58,321 nucleotides of DNA from assembly GCF_018598175.1 (NCBI RefSeq), contig NZ_JAHESE010000038.1:1-58321 (forward strand). The letters run 5' to 3'. This document shows, piece by piece, positions 1 through 8,573 of the stretch (its first letter is position 1; each line of letters opens with the position of its first letter). The notes below the pieces were generated by a model that saw only the letters and a list, made by a program, of their open reading frames with translations, made no database searches and had not been told where the DNA came from. Source of the stretch: Dawidia cretensis (lineage in GTDB: Bacteria > Bacteroidota > Bacteroidia > Cytophagales > Cyclobacteriaceae). The translations under genes were made by a program, and so were the position numbers.

Positions 1-655
1 TGGATATATTCTTGAACACCGCATAGAACACGGTCAGCGACTGAATGGAATCCAGACGCGAAAGGTCAAAGTCGATGATCTGGTCGCGTGTCGTTTTTGT
101 AGGGGCCTTGGCACGTTCGGCCACCAACACATTTTCCGACAGGTTGATGCGCAACACTTTCATGTCTTGTACCTGGAACTGATCGGCCGACGTCAGCTTT
201 TCCTGGAAGGGCAGCGGTAGCTCAAATTCACCCGCCTGGTTGGTCGTGACGGTGACGGGTTTGGCGCCTTTGAACAACACCGACGCCTGGGGGATCGGTC
301 GGCCGTTGGGAAGGCGCAGGGCCATGCGTACAACGGTATAGTTACGCTGCCGGACGATGATCTCGATCACGCCTTTGGAGAAATTCCACGAGGCCGCCTC
401 CAGCTTCTCATCTTTAATCCGCACCGATTTCACCGGAAGCTCGTTTGCTCCTATTTCTACAAACGCAGCACCTTTGGCACCCGTCGAGATAAACGCGCCG
501 TCGTTCAGCGACAGTTCTATATTTTTTAAGGGCTTCAGCTTCTCGTCAAATGTCTTGATCTGGATCATTTGCTTTTCCTGCGCCAATACGACATGGCCGG
601 TAGCCACCACCAGGATGACGAGCACGGCACGAATAAAAAATACGGAATGTTTCAT
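1..655 (-). CDS. Exported protein with tandem beta-sandwich domains, partial (3' end outside window)
   Basis: The reading frame starts at an ATG (653-655) and stays open for 218 codons to the window edge, so the C-terminus is missing. The N-terminus is a signal peptide (about 25 residues ending VVLAQ). Two successive carboxypeptidase-regulatory-like beta-sandwich segments seem to cover about residues 28-100 and 100-180, the second with the pattern RLPNGRPIPQASVLFKG followed by TTNQAGEFELPLP. It begins one base after the stop of the TPR-PD40 gene and is the last visible gene of the surface-protein operon that starts at 4914. The function is unknown to me. Because the preceding protein resembles a PorE-like protein without its OmpA end, this gene could supply that part, but nothing in the visible 218 residues shows an OmpA domain. 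Confidence 0.8.
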   Translation of the reverse strand, partial: MKHSVFFIRAVLVILVVATGHVVLAQEKQMIQIKTFDEKLKPLKNIELSLNDGAFISTGAKGAAFVEIGANELPVKSVRIKDEKLEAASWNFSKGVIEIIVRQRNYTVVRMALRLPNGRPIPQASVLFKGAKPVTVTTNQAGEFELPLPFQEKLTSADQFQVQDMKVLRINLSENVLVAERAKAPTKTTRDQIIDFDLSRLDSIQSLTVFYAVFKNIS

Positions 656-656
656 G

Positions 657-2270
657 TTACTTCCGGTCGTTGTTCTTCTTAAAAATGTCTTTTACAATCA
701 CAATCTCGTGCACACTGGCTTCGCCCTGGTATTTATTCAGCTCGAAGCTCGCTTTGTGCTCCACCCCTTCTTCGTCTGTTACCTGCACATAGTATTTACT
801 GAAATACGGAATCATAATCGAAAAATTTCCGGTGGCGTCGGTTTGGGTCGTAAAAACCGACTTGCCGTTGCCACTGTCCATCAGCGCCACCCGCGCGTTG
901 GGCCAGATCATTACACCCGAGCGGTCGCTCCAGGTATGCTCCTTGTACTTCAACACACAGGCTATGGTAAACGGATACGTCTGAAGGTCCATGTCTACTT
1001 CGTATACGTCGTCGTCGTAGCCGCCGTGCCGGCGATTGGAGCTGAGGTATCCATGCGTGCCCAGGGAGTCGAAGGCCAGGCCAAAGTCGTCGTAGGGACT
1101 GTTGATGGGGTAACCGATGTTCTCCGGTTCGCCATAGCCGTCGTCTTGCACTTGTGCGCGGAAGATGTCGAGCTGCCCCATGCCCGGGTGACCGTCGGAC
1201 GAGAAGTATAGCATGTGGTTGTGCAGGTATGGAAAGGCTTCGTTCAAGGGGGTATTGATGGCCTCACCCAGGTTGCGCGGCCTCGTCCACTTTCCGTCGA
1301 GCCACTGGCTTGTATAGAGGTCTTTACCACCCGCGCCGCCGTCCATGTCCGATGAGAAATACAGCACTGTGCCGTCTTCATTGATCGAGACGTCGTGGAT
1401 GGAGTACCGGTCGCTGTTGAACGGGAAAGGCGACACTACCTTCCACTTCTTCCCTTCCGCGACAGCGAAGTATAGTCCCAGTGTGCGACGGCCATTTACG
1501 CCGGCCTTTTCGGAAGATGTGACAAATACCATTTGTTTATCGTCCCGATAGAATGCCATTGGCCCCGTATTATACCCTGCACGCAGGGAGGTTGCAAAGA
1601 CCACGGGCTTATCAACGGTCAGTATATGTGTAGCAGTGTCTTCTTTCCAGCGGGCCCGGTAGAGCTTATAGAACGGCGCGTTTGACTTCCGGTTGAACCG
1701 TTCGACGATGCCCGACCCTTTGCGGTTTGAGGTAAAGACAAATCCATCCTGGTAGGGCACGGCGCAAAGCTCGCCCGACGCGGTGTTGACGTTCAGGGGC
1801 CGCACGGCATAATGCGCGGAGTCTTCGTACAGGTATTGCAGGTTGGTGAGGCGCCAGATCTTTTTGGCTACCAGCTCATGGTCGGGTTGTTGCGCCAGGC
1901 ATCGTTTGTAATAGTCCAGGGCGACGGCGCGGCGCCCCAGGGTGGCGTTGGCCTCCGCGTAGTAATATAGATCGTCCCAGGGCAAGGTATTGCCCGTGCC
2001 TGACAGGTATTGGTCGTAGGCAGCCACGGCGCCGGAGTAGTCTTTCGCACGGTACCGGGCCTGCGCCAGCTTCCGGCGCGTGGCAACGTCGTTAGGCTTT
2101 CGCGCGAGCTCGGTGGTATACAAGGTTGCGGCCTGCGCGTAATGCCCGGCCGCGAAGTGCCGGTCGGCTTCGTGCAGCGGGTCCTGGAACAAGGAAAAGA
2201 CCGTCGCCTGGCTCACGCCCTGCAGGTAGCCCAAACATCCTATCGCCAGCACAATACACGCTTTTGTCAT
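657..2270 (-). CDS. TPR and PD40 (WD40-like propeller) surface protein, PorE-like without OmpA domain
   Basis: This 537-residue exported protein has an N-terminal signal, TPR-type helices at about residues 30-130 (HEADRHFAAGHYAQAATLY is typical), PD40 propeller repeats at about 165-410 (VLYFSSDMDGGAGGKDLYTS and HMLYFSSDGHPGMGQLDIF), and a C-terminal carboxypeptidase-regulatory-like sandwich at about 425-530. This order matches type IX secretion/gliding-associated periplasmic proteins such as PorE, but the usual C-terminal OmpA peptidoglycan-binding domain is absent and the protein ends in a lysine-rich tail. It lies 6 nt downstream of the PorP/SprF gene and 1 nt upstream of the next gene, so co-transcription is very likely. 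Role by inference: periplasmic partner of the PorP/SprF-adhesin system at the cell surface. Confidence 0.85.
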   Translation of the reverse strand: MTKACIVLAIGCLGYLQGVSQATVFSLFQDPLHEADRHFAAGHYAQAATLYTTELARKPNDVATRRKLAQARYRAKDYSGAVAAYDQYLSGTGNTLPWDDLYYYAEANATLGRRAVALDYYKRCLAQQPDHELVAKKIWRLTNLQYLYEDSAHYAVRPLNVNTASGELCAVPYQDGFVFTSNRKGSGIVERFNRKSNAPFYKLYRARWKEDTATHILTVDKPVVFATSLRAGYNTGPMAFYRDDKQMVFVTSSEKAGVNGRRTLGLYFAVAEGKKWKVVSPFPFNSDRYSIHDVSINEDGTVLYFSSDMDGGAGGKDLYTSQWLDGKWTRPRNLGEAINTPLNEAFPYLHNHMLYFSSDGHPGMGQLDIFRAQVQDDGYGEPENIGYPINSPYDDFGLAFDSLGTHGYLSSNRRHGGYDDDVYEVDMDLQTYPFTIACVLKYKEHTWSDRSGVMIWPNARVALMDSGNGKSVFTTQTDATGNFSIMIPYFSKYYVQVTDEEGVEHKASFELNKYQGEASVHEIVIVKDIFKKNNDRK

Positions 2271-2276
2271 ACAATC

Positions 2277-3203
2277 TTATCGGGGTGATTCCACGTCCAT
2301 TTGAATGTTACTGAAACGGTAGCTGACCATCAGCTCATGCGATGCACTGCTCAGTTGCCCGGCAGAACCTACCGGATGGTCGTAGGCATACCCCAGTTGC
2401 AACTGAGGCGTGAGCTGGAAGCGCATCAGCAGGTCGATCGACTCGCCCTTGCGGTATGAGAGGCCGCCGGTCAGGGCTTTGCGGTATACAACATTGAGGT
2501 TGATATCGGCCGATACCGGCACGCCCGCATAATATTTGAGTAAGATGGCGGGCTCGATGTCAATGGACTCGTTCACCATAAAACTATAGCGTGCATAGCC
2601 TAATACGTTCGTCCGGCGCACCCGCACCGTCAGTGTGTCTTGTACCGCCAATGTCTTTGACATCAGCTCGGGTATGGACAGACCGGCACACCAATGCGTA
2701 GTGCGATAATAGATACCCGCGCCAAAGCCCAGGAAGGTTTTGTTTACGTTGCTCATCAGCTGCGGGTCGTTGCTGTTTCCCAGCAGCGATGCATAATCGG
2801 ATTTCAAGGTTGTGACGCCTGCCTGGATCCCCATCGACAATATACCGCGGTTGTGTACCGGCAGATGGTAGGCGTAGTTGGTTCGAATGTTCGTGTTTTT
2901 ATGGACGCCGATCTGGTCGCGGACGACGGCGAGCCCCAGCCCCACCCGTTGTGACCGCAGCAGGGTATGTGCAGAAAGGCACTGCGTGGACGGTGCACCG
3001 TCTACCCCACTCCATTGGCCACGGGTCAGCACGGTGAGGGTTAACGCTTCTTCCGCGCCGGCATAGGCGGGATTCAATACCATGTTGTTGAGCATGAACT
3101 GCGTGAACTGCGGAGCTTGCTGCGCAGTAGCACGGCCGGTCACTGCCGTCAGGAAGGCTATTACCAGCAGGCACACCAGAAAGCAATATTGTTTTCTCCG
3201 CAT
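2277..3203 (-). CDS. PorP/SprF family type IX secretion outer-membrane protein
   Basis: The 308-residue protein carries a signal peptide followed by the family hallmark QFTQFMLNNMVLNPAYAGAE and then an outer-membrane beta-barrel pattern to the C-terminus. PorP/SprF proteins are integral outer-membrane components that, in gliding bacteria, partner a large adhesin encoded immediately upstream and are needed for its secretion or anchoring by the type IX system. Here the start codon lies one base after the stop of the HYR/CHU_C adhesin gene, reproducing the SprB-SprF arrangement. Length is normal for the family. No independent promoter is visible, so it probably depends on the adhesin promoter. 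Confidence 0.92.
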   Translation of the reverse strand: MRRKQYCFLVCLLVIAFLTAVTGRATAQQAPQFTQFMLNNMVLNPAYAGAEEALTLTVLTRGQWSGVDGAPSTQCLSAHTLLRSQRVGLGLAVVRDQIGVHKNTNIRTNYAYHLPVHNRGILSMGIQAGVTTLKSDYASLLGNSNDPQLMSNVNKTFLGFGAGIYYRTTHWCAGLSIPELMSKTLAVQDTLTVRVRRTNVLGYARYSFMVNESIDIEPAILLKYYAGVPVSADINLNVVYRKALTGGLSYRKGESIDLLMRFQLTPQLQLGYAYDHPVGSAGQLSSASHELMVSYRFSNIQMDVESPR

Positions 3204-3204
3204 G

Positions 3205-4914
3205 CTAGGGTTGTATTACTTCTATTGAGCCTTTCCGTTTCCAAACGATACCTTGTACCCGGACCTCCACCGTGTAGAAGTAGGTGCCGGTAGGTACTTT
3301 CGCACCTTGTTGACTGCGGCCATCCCAACGGACGCGCTCGTTGTCGTAGCCACTCGCCTCGTATATCTTATTGCCCCAGCGGTCAATGACCAGCACAGCG
3401 TTGTCTTTGTATTTTTCCAGCGGAACAATCTCCCAGTAGTCGTGGATGCCGTCGCCGTTAGGTGTGACGGCTTTGCCAATATCGATCGTGACGTCGGGCG
3501 GCGAGACGATCACGTTGAAGCTACACGTCGCCGTGTGATCGCCCTGACCAAAGGTATATAACACAGCGGTTGTGCCGATGTTGAAGATGCTGCCGGGCGC
3601 ATGTGACCGCTCGACAGGTACGTCACCGCAGGCGACGGTCGCTTGCGGTTCCGGCCAGGTTACTTCGGCTTCGCCCCGTTCGTCCGCGCGAACGCGGATC
3701 GGCTCCGGCGGGCAGCCTGTCACGACGGGGGTAGCTTCGGTGACGACATTTACCAGGAAGCTGCAGACAGCCTTATTGCCTTTCAAGTCTGTCGCGGTAT
3801 ACTCGACGCGAGTCGATCCGATTGGGAACTTCGCACCGGGTTTATGATTTGACGCCACTACCGGGTTGCCACAGACGTCGCTTACGGAGGGCGGTGTCCA
3901 GGTTACGATGCTTTCACAGGCGGCATTCTCTTGCACGGTTATGTCGGCAGGGCAGTTTGTGAAAGCAGGCGGTATATCGTCAGTTACACGTATATCGAAT
4001 GAATGAGGGGACACGTTGCCGCGTGCGTCCCGCGCGGTATAGGTTACCGTATGATTTCCTACGGGAAAGGACGTTCCCGAAGGAACGTTGCTCGTTAACG
4101 TGACGGCGGAACAGTCGGTCACGGTGGGCGTTGTCCAGGTGACTACGGCCGCGCAAGATTCCGTGGCAGGCACTATCATCGATCCGGGACCGGTGATCTG
4201 GGGCCTGACGTTGTCAATGACTCTGATGCGAAATCTACATTCGGATTTGTTACCAGCCTTGTCCATGGCAGTGTATGTCACCCACGTATCCCCCACCGGA
4301 AAATCATCTCCGGGGTGAAAGTTGCTGGTAAAGCTCGCCACGGTGCAATCATCGTCGGCGGTGGGCTCCGTCCAACGAACCGCAACCGTACAGCCGCCGT
4401 CACCAGATGACACGTTAACGTTGCGGTCGTCAGGACAATTGCGAATGTCGGGCGCATCGTCGTCGCGATCGGATTCATCACAACAAATGGCGCCACCATC
4501 TTTGCTTTCGCCGGCCACCACCGTGAAGCTTCCAAAGCGATCGCCCACTTCTACATCGCTGCCACAGCCTGTGCCGATACTGGCGTTGGGAGAGCCGGCT
4601 ATGCGGAGCTGAATAGCGGGGCCTTGAAATTTTTCGTTGGGTCTTGAGCCGCTAAAAGAAAATGTATCTCCCGCGCCGACCACGGCATTAAAAATCACAC
4701 CGCCCTGATCTGACACGGTGATCAGGTACGGAAAAAAACTATTAAATCGAAGGGTGAATTTAGAGTAACCGCCCCGACATGGTGCACACGTACCAGGGGG
4801 TGGGCAATCGCAAATCTGTGCAGAGGCACAAAGCGACGTAAACAGGAATATGACAAGAAAGATAGTCTTTCCGTGACGGGCAAGGTAGGTCGGTTGCTCG
4901 GAGTTGGGCTTCAT
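3205..4914 (-). CDS. HYR-repeat adhesin with gliding/T9SS type B (CHU_C) C-terminal domain
   Basis: The 569-residue protein has a signal peptide (residues 1-33, ending CASAQ), a cysteine-rich segment (ICDCPPPGTCAPCRGGYSKF), and four HYR modules from about residue 155 to 480, each with the recurring pattern NCP...V, then W..P, then FP(V/I)G, then V.YTA.D..GN. The last 85 residues are the gliding-associated C-terminal module (AVTPNGDGIHDYWEI and DRWGNKIYEA, ending in PTGTYFYTVEV), which acts as a type IX secretion signal of the B class. It is short compared with SprB-like adhesins. First gene of a four-gene minus-strand operon with gaps of 1-6 nt. Probably a surface adhesin or matrix component secreted through the adjacent PorP/SprF partner. 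Confidence 0.9.
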   Translation of the reverse strand: MKPNSEQPTYLARHGKTIFLVIFLFTSLCASAQICDCPPPGTCAPCRGGYSKFTLRFNSFFPYLITVSDQGGVIFNAVVGAGDTFSFSGSRPNEKFQGPAIQLRIAGSPNASIGTGCGSDVEVGDRFGSFTVVAGESKDGGAICCDESDRDDDAPDIRNCPDDRNVNVSSGDGGCTVAVRWTEPTADDDCTVASFTSNFHPGDDFPVGDTWVTYTAMDKAGNKSECRFRIRVIDNVRPQITGPGSMIVPATESCAAVVTWTTPTVTDCSAVTLTSNVPSGTSFPVGNHTVTYTARDARGNVSPHSFDIRVTDDIPPAFTNCPADITVQENAACESIVTWTPPSVSDVCGNPVVASNHKPGAKFPIGSTRVEYTATDLKGNKAVCSFLVNVVTEATPVVTGCPPEPIRVRADERGEAEVTWPEPQATVACGDVPVERSHAPGSIFNIGTTAVLYTFGQGDHTATCSFNVIVSPPDVTIDIGKAVTPNGDGIHDYWEIVPLEKYKDNAVLVIDRWGNKIYEASGYDNERVRWDGRSQQGAKVPTGTYFYTVEVRVQGIVWKRKGSIEVIQP

Positions 4915-5173
4915 TGAAAGAGTCTGGCTGGAAGCGGTCCCGTTTTCAGGCCATACACGAAGTAAAGGTAGCTATTTACCTCACAGTGACGACGTAACTC
5001 CGACGGCTGTGTAAGTTTTACGCCCAATCTATCTCATTGTTGGACAGGATGCTATATGGCATAGTTTTTTAAACGGGTATAATCCGCCCCAGTGCCGCAA
5101 ACGTGACCACCTGGTATGAATTTTTGTGCGGGAAAACCCCTATTAATCCACTGCTAAAAATTTTGGAGCGGTC

Positions 5174-5845
5174 ATGTCACAAAAATTCTCTTTTGGCAGT
5201 CCTTGCCATAAATACAGCATGACTACACTTGACAAACGAACTACCTGGAAAACTATACATTACTTTTCTGGCGTCACGCTCGCCATCTTCATCGGCTTCC
5301 ACCTGTTGAATCATCTCCTATCGTTAGGTGGTCCGGCGCTGCACATCGTGTGGATGGAGCGGTTTCGCCTGGTTTACCGTCACCCGGTTATCGAGACCAT
5401 GCTCCTGGCCGCCGTAGTCTTCCAATTCATCACAGGCATCCGTTTATTGACACGCCACGAAGCGAAGATTCCCGCGGAAAAGATCCAGGTGTATTCGGGC
5501 TTGTACCTCTCCTTTTTTTTAGTCGTTCACATGGGCGGCGTGATGACGGGGCGGCTTGTCGAGCATCTCGACACCAACTTTTATTATGCCGGCGTCGGCA
5601 TGAACTATTATCCGGCCACGTTTTTTTTCCTCCCCTACTATTTCCTTTCGGTCGCCTCGATATCGCTTCACATCGCTTCGCTTCATTATTTAAAGACACG
5701 CTCGACCGGCATTTCGTATGCCATTGCCGGCGTGGGAATTTTGGCTGCCGTGCTGATCACCATCGGTTTTACGCATGGCTTTCAGTGGCGTGACATGCCC
5801 GCCGAATACCCGGCGTTTATTTACAAGTATTTTGGAAGGGGCTGA
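5174..5845 (+). CDS. Five-TM membrane protein resembling cytochrome b subunit of succinate dehydrogenase/fumarate reductase
   Basis: The 223-residue protein has five predicted membrane helices (near residues 27-53, 75-97, 105-130, 150-175 and 180-203). Histidines occur inside helices 1 (FHLLNHLL), 3 (VVHMGG) and 4 (SLHIASLH), as expected for heme-ligating di-heme cytochrome b subunits of the SdhC/FrdC type. No flavoprotein or iron-sulfur subunit gene lies nearby, so it would be an orphan; its electron partner is unknown. The first ATG is preceded by GGAG with about 5-nt spacing; an alternative start at the MTTLDKR methionine (5219) has no such site. The resemblance is based on pattern reading only, so the family call is tentative. 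Confidence 0.6.
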   Translation: MSQKFSFGSPCHKYSMTTLDKRTTWKTIHYFSGVTLAIFIGFHLLNHLLSLGGPALHIVWMERFRLVYRHPVIETMLLAAVVFQFITGIRLLTRHEAKIPAEKIQVYSGLYLSFFLVVHMGGVMTGRLVEHLDTNFYYAGVGMNYYPATFFFLPYYFLSVASISLHIASLHYLKTRSTGISYAIAGVGILAAVLITIGFTHGFQWRDMPAEYPAFIYKYFGRG

Positions 5846-5860
5846 TCGATGGACACGAAA

Positions 5861-6697
5861 TCAGGCAGCCGGTGTAAGCTTGTCGGGGTTTCGCATAAAG
5901 TAGATGGTGGTGATGGCTTCGTCGTCAAAGACCAGCATCATGACGGTGTCGATGGCACCGGATTGCGTGTTATAGAAAATGAGTCCCGGCTCGCCGTTGA
6001 TGCGTGTTACGGTAGGTGTCAGTGCAGCGCCCATTTTGTCGTACACGCCCGAAAGGAATGCCAGGCAATGCTCGCGGCCGGTAATGACATTTCGTGCCGC
6101 AGTGACTTTACCACCGCCATCGGAATAGATGGCGACATCTTCTTTCAAGCATGCCATCAACTGTTGCAAATCTCCCTGCTCGCTGATTTGCAGAAAGGCG
6201 CGGATCAACCGATCGGCTGAAGCCGGTGACGGTATATGCCGGGGTTTACCTTCCGCGAGCTTTTCCTTCGCGCGGTGAAATAATTGGCGGCAGTGGTCTT
6301 CTTTGATCGATACTATATCCGCTACCTCGGGATAGCTATACTCCAGTGTTTCTTTTAGCAGGAAGACGGCCCGCTCTAAGGGATTAAGTGTTTGCAGCAG
6401 CACGGTCAAGGCATAGGAGACATCTTGCGACTGTACTTGTTGGAACTTCTCGGTAAACAAAGGCTCGGGTAAGTCGATACCGGGATATGTGATGTGTTTA
6501 TTCTTTTCGAGCAGGGTGAGGCAACGGTTCATGACCGAGCGAACGAGGTAGCCTTCTATGTCTTGAATGGTGTCTAACGGTCGGCTGCCTACTACTATAA
6601 ACGTGTCTTGTACGATGTCTTCGGCATCGGCCACGCGTTTCGTCATTTTATAGGCGATGGTGAATAATTTGTAGCGATAGGCCTCGAAGTGTTCCAT
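5861..6697 (-). CDS. ECF41-type RNA polymerase sigma factor with C-terminal SnoaL-like domain
   Basis: The 278-residue protein has sigma region 2 at about residues 5-65 (DAEDIVQDTFI), region 4 at about 95-150 (YSYPEVADIVSIKEDHCRQLFHRA) and a long NTF2/SnoaL-like extension at 155-278. The extension contains the two marks of the ECF41 group, DGGGKV (193-198) and NPDKL (270-274). In that group the extension itself regulates the sigma factor instead of a separate anti-sigma protein, and the gene usually lies next to an oxidoreductase or carboxymuconolactone decarboxylase. No such partner is present here; the downstream neighbour is the SdhC-like gene in convergent orientation. Target genes cannot be read from this window. 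Confidence 0.9.
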   Translation of the reverse strand: MEHFEAYRYKLFTIAYKMTKRVADAEDIVQDTFIVVGSRPLDTIQDIEGYLVRSVMNRCLTLLEKNKHITYPGIDLPEPLFTEKFQQVQSQDVSYALTVLLQTLNPLERAVFLLKETLEYSYPEVADIVSIKEDHCRQLFHRAKEKLAEGKPRHIPSPASADRLIRAFLQISEQGDLQQLMACLKEDVAIYSDGGGKVTAARNVITGREHCLAFLSGVYDKMGAALTPTVTRINGEPGLIFYNTQSGAIDTVMMLVFDDEAITTIYFMRNPDKLTPAA

Positions 6698-6753
6698 GGA
6701 AAGTGGGCGCTAAGGTACGAAAAGCTAACGATCTGGTGCGCCGGCGGCGCGGG

Positions 6754-7656
6754 TTAGTTGAAGGATTGACGGAACTCCAGGGGCGATACGTTGGTTTTGC
6801 GCTTGAATATTTTGCTAAACGACTGGGGGTGCTCGAAGCCTAACTGATAGGCTATTTCGGCGATGGTCAGGTTGCTCGAGCTTAGGATCTGTTTGGCTTT
6901 CTCGATCAGTTTGTGATGAATGTGTTGCTGGGTGTTTTGGCCCGTGTGGACGCGCAGCATGTCGCTGAGGTAGCTGGGCGACACGTGCAGGGTATCCGCG
7001 AGCTCCTTTACGGTGGGCAGGCCGATGTTGGAAGGGTTGTTGAAGTGCGTGTCCAGAAGGCCGTCGAGCTTTACGAGCAGGTCATTGCTGGCGGGTTTGC
7101 GGCTCATGAACTGGCGGTTGTAGAACCGATCGGCGTGGTGTAGCAGTACTTCGATCTGCGAGACCATTACATTTTGGCTAAAGCGATCAAGCGGCGCCTC
7201 GTACTCCTGCCGTATGCTTTTGAATAGGGCCTCGACGGTGCGTTCTTCTTTCTTGGAAAGGTACAGGGCCTCGTTGATGGCGTAGGAGAAGAACTCAAAT
7301 TGTTTGATGCCTTTGTCGAGCGCGTAGCCACGGATCAGGTCGGCATGAAACAGCAGTGATGAACCGGCGGCGGGGCGATCGTTTCGCTCTTCGTAACACA
7401 CCTGTCCGGGTGCGATGAAGGACATGACGCCCTCGTCAAAATCGTAATAGCTTTGTCCGTATCGAACCTTTCCTTTGAAATCTTTTTTGATGGCGATCAT
7501 GTAAAAGTCGAGTGAGCAACCTTGCGTGAAGTCGGCGGCGGACTGTTGAATATCGCGGAAGTTTACTACACTGACCAGTGGGTGGTGCGGCCCGGCAATG
7601 CCCAGCATGCGGTGCATGTCGCGAATGGAACGGATCCGGATCGAATTTTTGTTCAT
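6754..7656 (-). CDS. AraC family transcriptional regulator
   Basis: The 300-residue protein has a cupin-like N-terminal sensing half and a C-terminal AraC/XylS double helix-turn-helix (about residues 195-298). The signature stretch is LTIAEIAYQLGFEHPQSFSK followed by FKRKTNVSPLEFRQSF. It lacks the methyl-accepting cysteine domain of Ada, so it is not Ada itself. It is transcribed away from the oxygenase/AlkB pair; the 174-bp shared region holds a 12-bp palindrome and a TAnnTTTG-type box on its own strand (7681-7688). Divergent placement suggests it may control the neighbouring oxygenase genes, although the family has many unrelated targets. The effector is unknown. Confidence 0.9.
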   Translation of the reverse strand: MNKNSIRIRSIRDMHRMLGIAGPHHPLVSVVNFRDIQQSAADFTQGCSLDFYMIAIKKDFKGKVRYGQSYYDFDEGVMSFIAPGQVCYEERNDRPAAGSSLLFHADLIRGYALDKGIKQFEFFSYAINEALYLSKKEERTVEALFKSIRQEYEAPLDRFSQNVMVSQIEVLLHHADRFYNRQFMSRKPASNDLLVKLDGLLDTHFNNPSNIGLPTVKELADTLHVSPSYLSDMLRVHTGQNTQQHIHHKLIEKAKQILSSSNLTIAEIAYQLGFEHPQSFSKIFKRKTNVSPLEFRQSFN

Positions 7657-7773
7657 GACGGAGAAGGCAGCGTGATGCTACAAAGATACACATCAACCCG
7701 ATACGCTGCGTAGCCAAATTGCGGCACCCTGAAGCCAAAATGAGGATGCCCCGACAACAATAGCAAGTTCCGG

Positions 7774-7796
7774 GTTTCCGGAAACTCGCCCGGGCG
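7774..7796. promoter_or_regulatory. Adjacent palindromes in divergent AraC/oxygenase region
   Basis: Two perfect palindromes lie almost side by side: GTTTCCGGAAAC (7774-7785) and CGCCCGGGCG (7787-7796), about 35-55 bp upstream of the oxygenase start at 7831. They could be an operator or part of a leader hairpin. AraC-family proteins more often bind direct repeats, so the binding factor is uncertain. Confidence 0.4.
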
Positions 7797-7830
7797 GGAT
7801 CTTTGGAGCATTAACAACAACCTGGCACCT

Positions 7831-8559
7831 ATGCACGCCTCTGAAACAACGACCTTGCGCACAGCGCTTATTACCGCCGACTGGCCGGGCATTGCCCGGC
7901 AGCTGCACGACAACGGGTACGCGCTTTTACCCAATCTCCTCCCGGACGCTTTGTGCGAAACGCTCAAACAAGCTTACGCTGCCCCGCAGGGGTATCGCAA
8001 GACGGTGATGATGGAACGCCACCGGTTTGGGTTGGGTGAATACAAATATTTTCAATATCCCTTACCGCCTGCGCTGCAGACTATACGTGAAGAAGTATAT
8101 CCACACCTGGTGCCCGTGGCAAATGCGTGGATGGAGGCGCTGCATCTACCGGACCGGTTCCCGGCCACGCTGGAGGCGCTGCTGGAACAATGCCGCGCGC
8201 ACGATCAGCACAAGCCCACGCCGCTCATTCTGAAATATGGGGCGGGCGGATTCAACACGCTGCACCAGGACCTGTATGGCGAGGTATACTTTCCGCTGCA
8301 GACCGTCTTCTTTCTCAGCGCCCCTGGCCCTGATTACACGGGAGGTGAGTTTGTGCTTACCCAGCAAACACCGCGGGCGCAATCAAAGGCGATCGTGTTG
8401 ACGCCGGGTAAAGGCGATATGCTTATCTTCACCACCAATTTCCGGCCGGTGAAAGGCAGCAAAGGATATTACCGCGCCAGCATGCGCCACGGCGTGAGCG
8501 AGGTGCACCGCGGCGAACGGTATACCCTGGGTGTGATCTTTCACGACGCCGTCAGCTAA
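7831..8559 (+). CDS. 2-oxoglutarate/Fe(II)-dependent oxygenase (PF09859-like)
   Basis: The 242-residue protein shows the double-stranded beta-helix iron site: HQD (H145, D147) within FNTLHQDLYGE and a distal histidine H220 in SMRHGVSEVHRGERYTLG, where R230 would bind 2-oxoglutarate. The layout, including GGEFVLTQQTPRAQSKA and a final GVIFHDA, matches the 2OG-Fe(II) oxygenase family often found beside Ada/AlkB genes. It precedes alkB by 14 nt on the same strand, so the two are probably one transcript. A role in the alkylation response is inferred from this neighbour; the substrate is not established. The start at 7831 is the first ATG of the frame. Confidence 0.88.
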   Translation: MHASETTTLRTALITADWPGIARQLHDNGYALLPNLLPDALCETLKQAYAAPQGYRKTVMMERHRFGLGEYKYFQYPLPPALQTIREEVYPHLVPVANAWMEALHLPDRFPATLEALLEQCRAHDQHKPTPLILKYGAGGFNTLHQDLYGEVYFPLQTVFFLSAPGPDYTGGEFVLTQQTPRAQSKAIVLTPGKGDMLIFTTNFRPVKGSKGYYRASMRHGVSEVHRGERYTLGVIFHDAVS

Positions 8560-8573
8560 CCAGCATACTTACG

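Noticed and set aside
357-1211. Plus-strand frame opposite the surface-protein genes
   Set aside because: Antisense to two supported genes and without recognisable features.
6913-7143. Plus-strand short frames within the AraC gene
   Set aside because: Shadows of the minus-strand AraC coding frame.
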